DNA of 64,000 nucleotides from Halicephalobus mephisto. Lineage: Eukaryota > Nematoda > Chromadorea > Rhabditida > Panagrolaimidae. The notes beneath the pieces are model-generated. The model had not been told where the DNA came from, made no database searches, and worked only from the letters and a program-made list of their open reading frames with translations. A program made the position numbers and the translations under genes. The stretch lies in assembly GCA_009193035.1 (NCBI GenBank), contig SWDT01000065.1:237111-301110 (forward strand), read 5' to 3'. Below are positions 35,050 to 47,855 of this stretch, piece after piece (position 1 is the stretch's first letter; each line of letters starts with the position of its first letter).

Positions 35050-35396
35050 ACACAAAAAAAGTAACTTTTGGTTTTATAACAATTGTAAAATGTAATAATC
35101 GTCACATTTTTGTGAATATTTGACTTTTGTGACGAAAATAAAAAAATAATAGTGACGATTTATGTTTGTTACTGAACCAAAAATCACGCTTTTTTGTATA
35201 TTATAATTAATCTATTTAAAAAGAAAGAATTAATTTTTTGTTGAAAAATTGCCAACTTTACAAACACAAAAAAAGTAACTTTTGGTTTTATAACAATTGT
35301 AAAATGTAATAATCGTCACATTTTCGTGACGAAAGTAAAAAAATAATAGTGACGATTTATGTTTGTTACTGAACCAAAAATCACGCTTTTTGTGTA
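35050..35396. mobile_element. Two further family-B MITEs in tandem
   Basis: Copies at about 35050-35198 and 35263-35396 share CACAAAAAAAGTAACTTTTG and GAACCAAAAATCACGC. They and the flanking AATTAATCTATTTAAAAAGA form a direct duplication of about 215 bp, so the second arose by segmental duplication rather than by fresh insertion. Confidence 0.7.
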
Positions 35397-36421
35397 CTCA
35401 AAAAACATGACAAGAATCAATACCTTCTGAAACCAAAAATCCAAATTGAATTCAAAACGAATAATTGCAGACGATCGAGATTCAGAACGATATCGAATTA
35501 ATCGGTCTCGTACTTGATTTTTGGCGACAGTTTGTAGGTCAATCTCTCTTCCAACTCTTCTTTTAATGGGGTGTTCTTTAAATAAATTCAGTTTGAATAA
35601 TTTGGTACATGTTTGACCTTTAAGTATTTCATTCAGGATTCAGGGAAATTGGAATCGGAGAAGTTTTTACGATTTTCCAGAATTCAAAAAAATTTAAAAC
35701 TTTAAAATTAAAAAAATTATAAACTTTTTTAAAATTTTTAAAATTAAACTTTTTTAAAATTTTTTAAATTTAACTTTTTTAAAATTTTTAAAATTAAACT
35801 TTTTTAAAATTTTTAAAATTAAACTTTTTTAAAATTTTTTAAATTAAACTTTTTAAAAATTTTACAGAAAATATTGGAGCACTTCAGAATCCACCAGAGG
35901 ATTCTGGAATTTTCTAAATTTCTAGGAATTTTATAGACTTCTGGAATTTTCTCAAATATTATAGAAAATTTTTGAAACACCGAAATTCTGTGGAATTTTT
36001 CGAAATTCTCCAGAATCTTATAAAAATTCTAGAATTTTCCAAAATTTAGTAAAAAATTCGAATTATTTAAATATCCTGAAATTTTCAGAATCTTCTGAAA
36101 CCCAAGACGTAATTCTGAATCCTTCTAAAATTCCACAAAACTTCTGAAATTAAGTCGAGTTTTCAAAAAATTTTGAAATTTTCTAGAATCTTACAAAATT
36201 TAATAAAATTTTTCGACATTCAAGAATTCGATGAAAAACTTTGAAATTTTTAAAATTATTTAAATTAAATTTTAAACATTCCTAAAAATCCCAAAATTTA
36301 TGTAAAGATATTTCTGTAGCAAAATCAATTTTTAATATTTATAAATATGATCCAAAAAATTGAATTTGATGAGTTTATTTTTGTCACGGAAAGAACTTTC
36401 GGTATTTATTGCCTGAGGCGT

Positions 36422-39400
36422 TTAAGGATTGTCCCACGTTGTCCAAGACATACTTTCCATTCCGTTCACTTGGAAGGGGCTTGGTTGAGGACCCGGGATA
36501 CTGTACTCCTGGTCGGGGGCTGATTGAGGAGGAATGTAAGAATGACATTGAACTTCTTCCATCGGAGTCATGTAAGCGAGTTCCTAAAAATCCAAAATTC
36601 AAAATTACTGTAATAAATAAATCATAATAATTTTTAAGGATATCGATGGACTGTAAAATCAAGTAGTAACCAGAAGGAGAAGAAATTAACTTTTTGTGTA
36701 AAAATAAAATATAAATTAATTTCGGTAAATCGTCGTACAAATTTTTTATGTATTTCCAAAAAGAATCTGGAGGATTCTAACATGATCCAAGATAAATCTT
36801 TCTAGAAATAATTAATAAAACTTAAAATAAATCTTTCTAGAAATAATTGATATAACTTAAAATAAATCTTTCTAGAAGAATCTACCACGACCTAAAATAG
36901 ATCTTTCTAGAAATAATTGATATAACTTAAAATAGATCTTATTAGAAAGAATTAATAGATCTTAAAAAGACCTACCACGACCTAAAATAACTTTTTCTAG
37001 AAAAACAAAATGATCTAGGATAAACATGTCGGAAAAATCTTAACTCAACTTAGAATTAATCATTCTAGTAGGTCCTGCCATGATCCAGGATAGACCTTAC
37101 TCGAAGGACCCAACCCGATCTAAGATAGATCTTTCTAAAAAGTTCTAGTTCCAATTGAAATAAATATTTCTAAAAAATTCCATTTCGATCTACTCTAAAT
37201 ATATTTAAAATTTTCTCCATTTTAAATTTTTCCTTAAATTAACTTTTTTAAAAAACAAACCTCATGTTTAGGCCCATCTCCGACGTGGACCATGGCCGGT
37301 TCTATGCTCATTGGCTGGCTTTCGTAGCAGGAACCCGGATCTGAGGGATACGGTAATTGACAATTGGAATATCCCGGAGGTCCTGGAGGAGGATAACTAT
37401 AGCCATTGCCTCCTCCAAATGGAGGATAACTTGATGTCTGATGTCCGGGATAAACCGATGGATAAGAATGAGGTCCTCTAATCGAAGGATACGGTGAAGA
37501 ATAAAATGTTTCATTTTCTCTGTAGATTTGTTCTGGAGACATCACAGCCCGGTCTTGTCTATACGGTAGAGATGGAGGATTTCTCGAAGTTTCGGCGGCT
37601 TTTTGGAGAACTTGATCCGCTAATTTCACTGAAATTTCAAAGTCAAAAATTAAAAATAAAGTTATTTAAAAAATCAAAAATAAAGTTATTTAAAAAATCA
37701 AAAATAAAATTATTTTAAAATCAAAAATTAAATTATTTAAAAATCAAAAATTAAATTATTTAAAAATCAAAAATAAATTTTTTAAAGTTAAAAATAAATT
37801 TTCCAGGAAATTTTTTAATTTTCGAATATCTTTAGTTTTTGATTTTATTTCGAAATTTCCATTCGATTCTGAAAAGTTTTGAAATTTTTGGAGATTTTCA
37901 CAGATTTTATAATTTTTAGAATTTCGTAGAAAAGTTTAAAACTTTTTTGAGATTTTAGAATTTTTTTAATTTTGTAAAAAATTCGGAAATTTTTTGAGAT
38001 TTATAAATTTTCGAACATTTTTCCGGAATTTTAAAAAGTTGGAACTGTACCTAAATCTTCGATTTCGCTGTTTTTAACATGTCCTAAACTTTCTTGAACG
38101 ATTTCGTTTCCACAAATGTACTTTGCCCCGGGCACGCATCCAGCGATCTCCGTCAGTAGTTTCAATGAAGCCATTTTGACAGTTTTCAAATCTTCTGGAC
38201 TTTCTTTCATCAAAAGTACAGTAGGCCAAATTCCGTTGTTTTCACTTTTCTCGATGAACATCTTTAAGACGATTTCAGCCACCGATTTGTCTTTGGAGAG
38301 GTTCGTCAAGGCATCCAGAGCGGTTCTCGCGAGAGTGTGGATTCTGATTCCTTCTACCGTCATGTCTATCTGCGTCATGGAGATCCCGAGGACGTTACAG
38401 ATGGCCGGAATGTACCAATGTTCTCCCATGAACTGGATCGACGTCGATTTCAGAATCGAAATATTTCTGGATTCAGAAGCCAGTTTCGAAATTAACTAAA
38501 ACAAAAAATTACTTTAAAAAACTAATTTCACATCATTTTGAAAATCTTTGAAAACATTAAAAATTTAAAATGTTTTTAAAAAATAAAATTCTAAAATCAG
38601 AAAATCGATGAAAATTACAGAATTTCTTGGAAAACTGATTAAATGATCATAATTAGTCGGAAAATTTTATTTAATTAAAGTTGTATTATTAAAATTATTT
38701 AAATAAGAAAATTTGAAAAGTAGAAGTTGAACATCAGAAAGCAGTTCCGTTGTTGTTCATATATGGAATTTTAAAATTAAACGTTTTTTATTTTTTTTAA
38801 AAACCTAGTTAAATATTGATAATCAAAATAATATTTAAACATAAGTGTAAAAATTTTTTAAATTAACGAATTTATAGCTGAAAAATCAGTGATTTAAAAA
38901 TTAAAAAAAGTTGTTTGTCATTCATATATGAAATTTTAATTTTCAGTTTTTGATTTCTTTTCAAACATAATTAAATTTCAATAATTGAGATATTTAAATA
39001 AAAATATATGAAATTATTCAAATTAATAAATTTACAACTGAAAATGATAAAACAGTTGCTTGCTTCTTGTTCATATATGGAATTTTAATTTTCAGTTTTT
39101 GATTTCTTTTAAAACATAATTAAATTTCAATAATTGAAATGATATTTAAATAAAAATATATGAAATTATTCAAATTAATAAATTTACAACTGAAAATGAT
39201 AAAACAGTTGCTCGCTTCTTGTTCATATATGGAATTTTAATTTTCAGTTTTTCTATTTCTCTTCGTGACAACTCAATCAGATCGCCGTAATCAGGGCAAC
39301 ATTTAGATCTGGATATAAAAAATCGGAATCGGTAAATTAAGAACGGGAAATGTACGTATCAAGAATGGGATCAAACTCGTCGGAAAATTTCCACGTTTCA

Positions 39401-42400
39401 TTTTGGATCGATTAAATTTAAATTTATTTTCGTTTTGTCATTTCAAAATTCGACAAATTGAAACATGGATTCTCAAAGTGTAACAAAAGAAATCCAAAAC
39501 GACAGAGAAATTTTAATTTTTAAAAATTTTTTATATAAATCAACTTACGATCAACGTCGGCTTCAGAACCGCCGGTCTGAGTTCTGTCAGCTTCTTTAGT
39601 AAAATACATCTGAGAGAAGTCTGAGGAATGTAAGAGATGATGCCTGGGGCATGTGGATGCTGAGAACAGAGATGACTGAGAACAGTCAGCGCCGATTCCT
39701 AAAACAATTTTCAACCATGTTCATATAATCAATTTCCAAGTTTCCAAGCACAACTTTTAGCTCCATAACAATTGCCAAATGTGAAACAACCGTCATGTTT
39801 TTCATAAATATTCGACATTTGTGACGAAAATTAAAATATAATATAGGGAATTTCGATTTGTTACTGGAAACAAAAGTTGTGTTTTTTTGTGTTGATATCT
39901 GTAGATCGTATACAATATGTAGATACACTAAAACGGCTCCGATATACCAGATATATTATATCCAATGTATAGGTGCATTAAGTTCACACAAAAAATGTAA
40001 CTTTTGGCTTTGTAATAATTGAGAACTATGATGAAAACACAATCGTTACATTTTATAAATATTTGACGTTTGTAACAAAAATGTAACACAATTGTTAAGA
40101 TTTGGAAATGGGGAAATACTACAAATCTTTACTTAAACAGAAGTACAGACCAACCAATTATATGACAACAGAACAACTCAGTCACTCATGCCCTACAGTA
40201 TTCCAGGGTCCCTGATATTCAGGTTATCTTTTCAGGTCTTCTCTTTCTATTACACACAGGTAATTTGCAATCACCACTAACTGAATGGAATTAAACACAT
40301 TACATTCAGTTATAATCAACCTTTGCTTGATTGGAATCGTTGCCATCGATTATATTCACTCAGAATCCAATCCTCAATAGATTGGATAATAAAACTTTTA
40401 TACGTTGATTGCATTCAGTTAACAGTGATTGCAAATTACCTATGAGGGAAAAAATGTCTCAAAAATCTTCGATTGCAGTCATTGCCATCGATTACACTCA
40501 CTCAGAATCCAATCCATTGAAAATTGCATTCAATTAGCAATGATTGCAAATTACCTGTGTATTTTCTATCTCAACATCAATAAAACGATTTCCATTGATT
40601 ATAGTCCCAAAAATTACACTTTTTTAAAATATAATCTTAAAGCCATTTTTACGAAAGTTTTAATATAAAAAAACAAAATAAATACTATTACGAAATTATA
40701 TTAATTTCTTTGAATTTTTAATTTTAAAATATTTAAAATAATTTTTAAATTTACCTGAATTTTTTCAATGGTGAGTTTGTTTTCGACGACGGCGGCATCC
40801 ATCTGCTCCATCAGCTGGACGAGGATCGGGACCGCTTGTTGTTGAGCCACGAAATCCTTCAAATCCGCCTTGTTAGCGATGAAGTTGCTCAAAGAATCCA
40901 CACATAATTGTTTAATTTTCAAGTCATTGTGTCCTAAAATTAAAAATTTCGAAATTTTACAGTACCTAAAGTTACCTATTAAGTGAACCAAGTGGCCTAG
41001 AAGAGGTCTGATGTCGGAATTCGGAGGGATGTCGCTGAGACTACAGATCAACTTCAACAAAAAAATCAAAGTAATCCCGTCCAGATTCGGCGTGAATAAT
41101 CTTGAAACAATGTTGAAAATTCCGGCTTCGACTATTTGAGGACTGTAGACTGCCTGGATCCCATCGCTAGCGGCGATGGAATGAAGCAGTTTAGTCACGT
41201 TCGTAACCAGTGGATTGTAGTTTCTTTCTGCCAGAATTTTCACGAGTTTCTGGATACCGTAGAGATTCACAACGAAGAAACTCTAAAAAAATTATTAAAA
41301 AATCATCAAAATAGTCAAAAAAAAATAAATCTTTTTCGTTTCGGGATTATTCAAATTTTTTTTATGAAAAATTAAAATTAAAAAAATTCTTTGAGAACAG
41401 CTGGTCTCAGCACGAATTACTTTTTTAAATTAGTAGTTGATTTTGATATAATATAAATCTTTTTCGTTTCGGGATTATTCAAATTTTTTTGGAAAATTTA
41501 AAATTTAAAAAATGATTGATGGCGGTTTCTAAATTCTATCACAAATTATGCAAAAAAACAATAATCAAAAAATGAATTTAGAGTTTTCCGTGTCAGGACC
41601 ACAACTTGAGATTTCTCTTCAAAATATTTAAAAATACAAAATTGGTCCTGTTGCGAATATTTGTAAAAAAACTAAACTTGCAATCATAAAAAAAAACAAC
41701 TTTTCGTGTCAGGACCACAACTTGAGATTTCTCTTCGAAATATTTAAAAAATACAAAATTGGTCCTGTCGCGAATATTTGTAACATTATTAACTAAACTT
41801 GCAATCATAAAAAAACAACTTTTCATGTCAGGACCACAACTTGAAATTTCTCTTCGAAATATTTAAAAATACAAAATTGGTCCTGTCGCGAATAAAGTTT
41901 GTTTTATTTTTGAACCTTGATTGTGCTGATTTTTAGTTGAGGGATGACAAAATTGAAACCTACAAAAAAGCGTAACTTTTGGGTTAGTAACAAACGCAAA
42001 TCGTCACTATTACTTTTTAATTTTCGTCACAAAAGCGAAATATTCATAAAAAATACAATTGTTTTACTTTTTTGTTACATTTTGCAAAAGTTACGTTTTT
42101 TTTACTTTCTTACCCTCTGTTCTTCGTTTTTGTTGCAGATGTTATGTACCGTATCCACGATAATCGAAATCAATTTATCTCTGATGGACGGTTCAGAAAG
42201 CCATTCAGCGATGAATCCCAAGGCCTTCTGGTCCCTCAGGTACTGTACAACACTAGGTCCGACTTCCTTCTGATGAATCAGGCTGTGGATGACCATGAGG
42301 GCGTATTTGTAGGTCGAAAACTCCGTTACAGTAATCCCGCCAATGAGGATATCGAGCATTTCTTCTTTGAATTGTTTGATCAAAGGAACCAGGAAGTGCT

Positions 42401-43923
42401 CCGGAGTGAAGAAAAGAATGCAAAAACAGCATCGGACAATATACTAAAATTTTGATTATTTTGGAATTTTCAAATTTTAAAATATAAATTTTACAAAATT
42501 ATTCCAAAACGCATTTTTAAACTTTTCAGAAATGTTCCGATTCAAATAATTTCAAAAATTACTAAAATGTAAAAAACGAAATTTTAAAAATTGTCTCGAT
42601 AAGAATTTTGAGAATTTTCCAGTTGGGACCAGGAATTAAAAAATTTTTGTTCATGATTCTCGAAGCTCCTAAAATCATTATTCTAAAAAAAATAAAAATC
42701 AGTAACTTTAAAATCTCAAAAATTGTCTCGACAAGAATTTCGAGAATTTTCTAGTTGGGAAAAGGAATTCAAAATTTATGTTTATTTTTTTCAAATTCCC
42801 CGATTATCAAATAAATTCTGAAAAATTTCTAAATTTAAAATTTAAATATTAGTCGAATATAAAATTTTAAAAATATTCAAATAAAAATTTTTCAAAATAA
42901 TGAAATATGAATTTTAAAAAATAATTAAATATAAAATTTTAAAAAATATTCAAATAAGAATTTTTCAAAATAATTAAATATAGATTTTTAAAAATAATTA
43001 AATATAAAATTTTAAAAAATAATGAAATATGAATTTTAAAAAATATTCAAATATGATTTTTTTAAAAATAATTGAATAAAAATTTTTAAAAATAATTGAA
43101 TAAAAATTTTTAAAAATAATTGAATAAAAATTTTTAAAAATAATTGAATAAAAATTTTTAAAAATAATTGAATAAAAATTTTTAAAAATAATTGAACAAT
43201 TACCTTGTTGTTTTTGTACCTGAACAAGGTCTGCTTAACTGCGAAGACGACGTCTCCCTTGTCGATGATGGCCGGGGCTTGTGGTGGTCGCCAATTATCC
43301 GATCTCGCGACATTTTTCAGCATATCTATGGATTTTTCCACAACTTCTTCTTCAGAATCGTCTAGAAGTTTCAAAAGTTCATTAATAGCTTCTTTCGATT
43401 TTTGAGGATCTCCGCCGGTGAAGAACCTCTTGACCCTCTCGATTCTGGCCAAGGCTTGTTCGTTGAGGTTGTTCGGAGGTCCTTCGCTCATGATCGAGTT
43501 CATGGACATTTCAGATCCGGCATAAGACATGACGGAAGGATTCTGAGAAGCCGTCATGGACTGGATTCCGGAGTCGAAGTGGTTCTGATGCCAAGAATGA
43601 ACCTGGTTGAATCTGCCCGGGGTCCCGGCGAATTGAGGCGGGGGGTAGGGGGGTCTTTGAACATGTTGTCCAGGAAGGTACGGTGGATGAACCTGCGAAG
43701 TCGACGGCTGGTCATACTGTGGGGTGTTCGGGGTCCGGGGATCCTTCAAAAATAAAAAATTTAAAAATTTAAAATAAAAAATTTAAATTAAAATAAAAAA
43801 TAAAAAATAAAAAACTTAAATTTAAATTTAAATTTAAAAATTTAAAAATTTAAAAATTTAAAAATTTAAAAATTTAAAAATTTAAAAATTTAAAATAAAA
43901 AATTTCGAAAAAATTCTTACCAT
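36422..43923 (-). CDS. bar-1: Beta-catenin/armadillo protein, BAR-1-like
   Basis: Nine exons (43921-43923, 43204-43743, 42114-42443, 40976-41282, 40755-40933, 39549-39698, 38051-38495, 37261-37628, 36422-36583) give 827 residues in frame. Beta-catenins of this type enter the nucleus with POP-1/TCF in Wnt signalling. The N-terminus is proline-rich and carries the GSK3/CK1 phosphodegron DSGIQS at residues 58-63. Armadillo repeats fill the middle; examples are NEALRSAINELLKLLDDSE-like helices in exon 2 (INELLKLLDDSEEEVVEKSI), YGIQKLVKILAERNYNPLV, QLCVDSLSNFIANKADLKDF and ALTVLSHLCSQHPHAP. The tail is low-complexity (Pro/Tyr/Gly) and ends in SMSWTTWDNP. Exon 1 contributes only the ATG, immediately followed by GTAAG. 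AATAAA follows the stop. WHQNHFDSG and overall length favour BAR-1 over HMP-2 or WRM-1. Confidence 0.85.
36780..37150. repeat. Degenerate ~40-bp AATAAATCTTTCTAGAAATA repeats
   Basis: About eight units containing GATCTAAAATAGATCTTTCT occupy most of the last bar-1 intron. Confidence 0.7.
38750..39250. repeat. ~150-bp tandem repeat in bar-1 intron
   Basis: Three copies share TTCATATATGGAATTTTAAT and GATTTCTTTTAAAACATAAT. The last two are nearly identical. Confidence 0.75.
39745..40110 (+). mobile_element. Composite of two family-B MITEs, copy 2
   Basis: Family-B palindromes at about 39745-39892 and 39983-40100 flank GATATCTGTAGATCGTATAC. The block is inverted relative to 32558-32915 and sits in a bar-1 intron. 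Confidence 0.65.
40254..40560. mobile_element. Inverted-repeat element ACACAGGTAATTTGCAATCA
   Basis: The two ends (40254-40273 and 40541-40560) are exact 20-bp reverse complements. An internal third copy of the right end (GTGATTGCAAATTACCTATG) at about 40420-40443 and repeated CCATCGATTA ... CACTCAGAATCCAATCC segments suggest a partial internal duplication. Confidence 0.75.
41586..41900. repeat. ~118-bp tandem repeat in bar-1 intron
   Basis: Three copies contain GTCAGGACCACAACTTGAGA and ACAAAATTGGTCCTGTCGCG. Confidence 0.8.
41963..42102. mobile_element. Palindromic MITE family B
   Basis: The ends are AAAAAAGCGTAACTTTTGGG and GCAAAAGTTACGTTTTTTT; the element abuts the donor side of bar-1 exon 3. 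Confidence 0.7.
43060..43200. repeat. 24-bp minisatellite beside a bar-1 splice donor
   Basis: Six units of AATTGAATAAAAATTTTTAA plus AAAT abut the donor of exon 2 (GT at 43203-43202). Because 24 is divisible by 3, the exon frame stays open through the array. Confidence 0.85.
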
Positions 43924-44117
43924 TTTAAAAGTGAATTTAAAAAATTAATAATTTCCTGATGAAACCAAAGTTGAGATTCAAAAATAATCGAAAATCTGTA
44001 AAGTTTTGATTCAAACACGAGAAAGCTAAAAGTGTTATCGACGCGTTCCATCTTTTCGGTTATCACGATTTCGAGCTGTCAGTCTTCCAAGCAAGGTGGA
44101 CTCGATCTCACCTTTCC

Positions 44118-44740
44118 AATAAAGACCAAAAAGAAGTGATAATTGACGACAGCAGATAAATAAAATTTAAAACAGAAAATTCCCGAAAAAAATGTAAATT
44201 TAGGGAAATTAATTTTCAACTTTTATGATTATGTTTGAAGATTTATAGTTGGAAATCGATATATAGATTCTTAAAAAACAGCTTAATTGGAGAAAATTTA
44301 ATGTTTTTTTTTCAATAAAGACCAAAAAGAAATGATAATTGACGACAGCAGATAAATAAAATTTAAAACAGAAAATTCCCGAAAAAATGTTAATTTTAAA
44401 AAATTAATTTTCTATTATAATTATGTTTGAAGATTTATAGTTAGAAATTGATCAATGATCGGAAATCGATATATAGATTCTTAAAAAACAACTTAATTGG
44501 AGAAAATTCAATGTTTTTTTTCAATAAAGACCAAAAAGAAATGATAATTGACGACAGCAGATAAATTTCAAAACAGAAAATTCCCGAAAAAATGTAAATT
44601 TAAAAAAATTAATTTTCAACTTTTATGATTATGTTTGAAGATTTATAGTTGGAAATTGATCAATGATCGGAAATCGATATATAGATTCTTAAAAAACAAC
44701 TTAATTTAAGAGCACTCAATTCCACTATTCCAAAACTCCG
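44118..44740. repeat. ~200-bp tandem repeat upstream of bar-1
   Basis: Three to four copies share CAATAAAGACCAAAAAGAAA, GATAATTGACGACAGCAGAT and GGAAATCGATATATAGATTC. They lie 0.2-0.8 kb before the bar-1 ATG. Confidence 0.8.
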
Positions 44741-46079
44741 GAAATGTGATAATTGACGACTAGATGATAAGCAGCATTTAAGGCATAGGAAGCTCCATCG
44801 AAAAATAACTTGAACAAAAAAGTTTAATTTCAATTTTTTTCAAATTAAAAAAATTATTAATTTCAATTTTTTTTAAATTAAAAAAAAAAGTTTAATTTCA
44901 ATTTTTTTTTCAAATTTTAAAAAATATTAATTTCAATTTTTTTTAAATTTAAAAAAAAAGTTTAATTTCAATTTTTTTTTCAAATTTTAAAATTTAAATT
45001 TCTTTAAATATATAATATTTAAAAAATGAACACCGAAAAAATTAAACAATTTTCAAAATTAAAAAGTTTAAAAAATAATTTTTTGAATATATTATATAAA
45101 AAAATATCGAAAAAATTTTTAAATGAAAATTTGAATGAGACCTCCCAGTTTGTAAGGAAAACTTAAAAGAACGAGTAAAAAGATAAACGACTTTGATAAA
45201 CTCTCAAAATTGCACCAACGAGGGCCGTTCCCGTCGAAATCAATAAAATCAGACAGAAATTAAAATCATAACAACCTTCGTTACTTAGCCAGCTATCGAA
45301 GGCTGATTCATTAAGGCTGTAAACAAGGATTAAACTGGATAAAACTTGAGCTAAACATAAATTTCAAAAAATAAAAATTAATTTTTTTCTTTAAAAAAAA
45401 AAAAAAAATATTTAAAATAAAAAAAATAAAAATTAATATTTTTCTTTAAAAAAATAAAAAATAAAAATTAATATTTTTCTTTAAAAAAAAATAAAAATAA
45501 ACTTTTTCTTTAAAAAAAATTATATTTATTGTTTAAAAAAAATAAAAATTAATTTTTTTCTTTAAAAAAATAAAAGTTCAATTTTTTTTTAAATTAAAAC
45601 TTTATTTTTTTAAAATTTGAATTATATTTTTTTGTTTAAAAAAATTAAAATTTCGAGATGAAAATTTTTATTTTTTTCAAATTGTAAAAAAACAAAAATT
45701 TTTGGGAAATTTCAATCTAAATTTATGAAATCAAACAAGTTTGAAAATATATAAAATAAAAATATTTTTTCAAGTAAAAAATTTCCCGCCCAATTTCCGG
45801 AAGACCGCAAAAATCAAACAAAGCATTTTATTTTTAATTTTCTTTGTTTAAGAAAAAAATGACTGATCTGAGGAAATTTAAATTAAAATTTATTCAAATT
45901 TATAAACTGAAATTACAAAAAAATAAAAATTCTATTTTAAATTAATTTAGAAAAATTAAATTTTAAAAAACATAATTGTCGATTTTTGGAAATTTTCGAA
46001 TTATACAGTAATTTTAAAAAACTTAAAAAATTTAAAAATAAAAATATTTTAAAAATAAAATTTTTTTTAAAATTTAAAA

Positions 46080-46660
46080 ATAAAATTAATAAAAATAAGG
46101 AAATTTTAGGGATGTTTGTGATGGCTTACTGTATCTAAAACTTTCCTTTCGAGACTTTCTGTTTAAATATTTTCTACAGTATAATGATATTCTTCGAAAA
46201 TTAAACAAATTCGAATTAATTTATAAAATTAAAATCAATACTAAAAATATTTCATCATCTATGAGGGCTTACTGTATCTGAAACTTTCCTTTCGAGATTT
46301 CCGTATTTAAATATTTTCTACAGTATAACTAGAATCTTCGAAAATTAATCAAATTCGAATTAATTTATAAAATTAAAATCAATACTAAAAATATTTCATC
46401 ATCTATGAGGGCCTACTGTATCTAAAATTTTTCTCTTGAGATTTTATGTTTAAATATTTTCTACAGTATAATTAGAATCTTCGAAAATTAATCAAATTCG
46501 AATTAATTTATAAAATTAAAATCAATACTAAAATTATTTCATCATCTATGAAGGCCTACTGTATCTAAAACTTTCCTTTCGAGATTTTATGTTTAAATAT
46601 TTTTTTACAGTATAATTAGAATCTTCGAAAATTAATCAAATTCGGATTTTTCATTTCCGA
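46080..46660. repeat. ~145-bp tandem repeat
   Basis: Four copies contain TACTGTATCTAAAACTTTCC, TTTCTACAGTATAATTAGAA and ATTTCATCATCTATGAGGGC. Confidence 0.8.
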
Positions 46661-47855
46661 ATTTGAATCAAGTCAAAAATTCTATCCCAAAATTCGAAAT
46701 CTACAGTTCTCGGCACGGCAATTGTTCGGCCAGTTGAACACCTCTGGAACCGTCTTTGCGGGAAAAAGACCAGATTTGCCGCCTTTCTGACTCAGTCGAG
46801 AATTATTTTTCTCGGAGAGATTTCATTGTTAATCGTGATTTTTTAGAACAATCGGTTTTGGCGCGAATATTCCAATTATTATTTTTTTTAAATTATTACT
46901 GTAACTAAGAAAAATTTTTTCAACAAGGATTTTAGAAATTTTGAGTAATTTTAAAATAAATCAGAATACAGTATTTTCAAGAAAGCTTTGGTCATCGGTG
47001 ACTTCGCAGCTGCAGTCTTCTTTGAGTCCATAAACTATTAAGTCCAATTTTGGCCAAAAATCATGTTATTTTAAAAAACAAAAATTTTTTATGTTAAAAA
47101 AAATAAATTTTTTTATAAATTTAAAAAAAACAAATTTCCATAAATTTAAAAAAAATAAAAATTTTTGTAAATTAAAAAAAAAACTAAAATTTTTTATGTC
47201 AAAAAAAATCAAATTTTTATGTTAAAAAAAAACAAAAATTTAAACTTTCCAGTTAGGACCAAAAAACTGAATTTTTTACAAAAAAATTTTAATTATACTT
47301 TTTGAAAAATAAATAATGTAATAAAATTCTAAAAAATTTTTATCTAAAATCAAAAATTAAAATATTTGTGATTTTTCAAAGTTGAAAAAGTAATAGATTC
47401 CAAAAAATTGAGAATTTTATATTTTACAACCTTATCTAAAGACCGTAAAGAAAAACATTCATCGAAAAAATTATTTTTCGTGTTTTCAAAATAATGACCA
47501 TTTCCGGTAATAAAAATAATAAAAATAATATTTGAGAATTTGTTAAAAACTAAATCATTCAAAAAATTCTAACTTCTATTTCCAAATACAGTAATGCCAA
47601 ATTAAAATTTTGAATTTTTTAAAAGTATTCTTATTTATGAAAATTGAAATTTATAAAATTATTCGTATTTTTAGAATTTATAAAAAATATTAAAATTTAT
47701 AAAATTATTCTTATTTATTAAAGTTGAAATTTATGAAATTATTCTTATTTATGAAATTTATAAAAAATATTAAAATTTATGAAATTATTCTTATTTATTA
47801 AAATTAAAATTTATGAAATTATTTTTATTTATAAAAATTAAAATTTAAAAAAATA

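Larger units (their letters stand above)
28536..36421. other. Gene-poor, repeat-dominated interval
   Basis: No convincing coding exon was found in almost 8 kb. Positions 28600-30600 are degenerate TTTCAGAATCTTC / AAATTTTAGAA repeats; 29880-30250 contains a duplicated ~170-bp block (TTTTCAGGAGATATAGGAAG twice); 30530-30610 is a run of TTTTTTAAACTTTTTTAAAA; 31740-31960 has two related ~110-bp units; 35700-35860 is a run of AAACTTTTTTAAAATTTTTA. Discrete elements are listed separately. The part next to 28535 is the likely rml-2 promoter. Confidence 0.6.
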
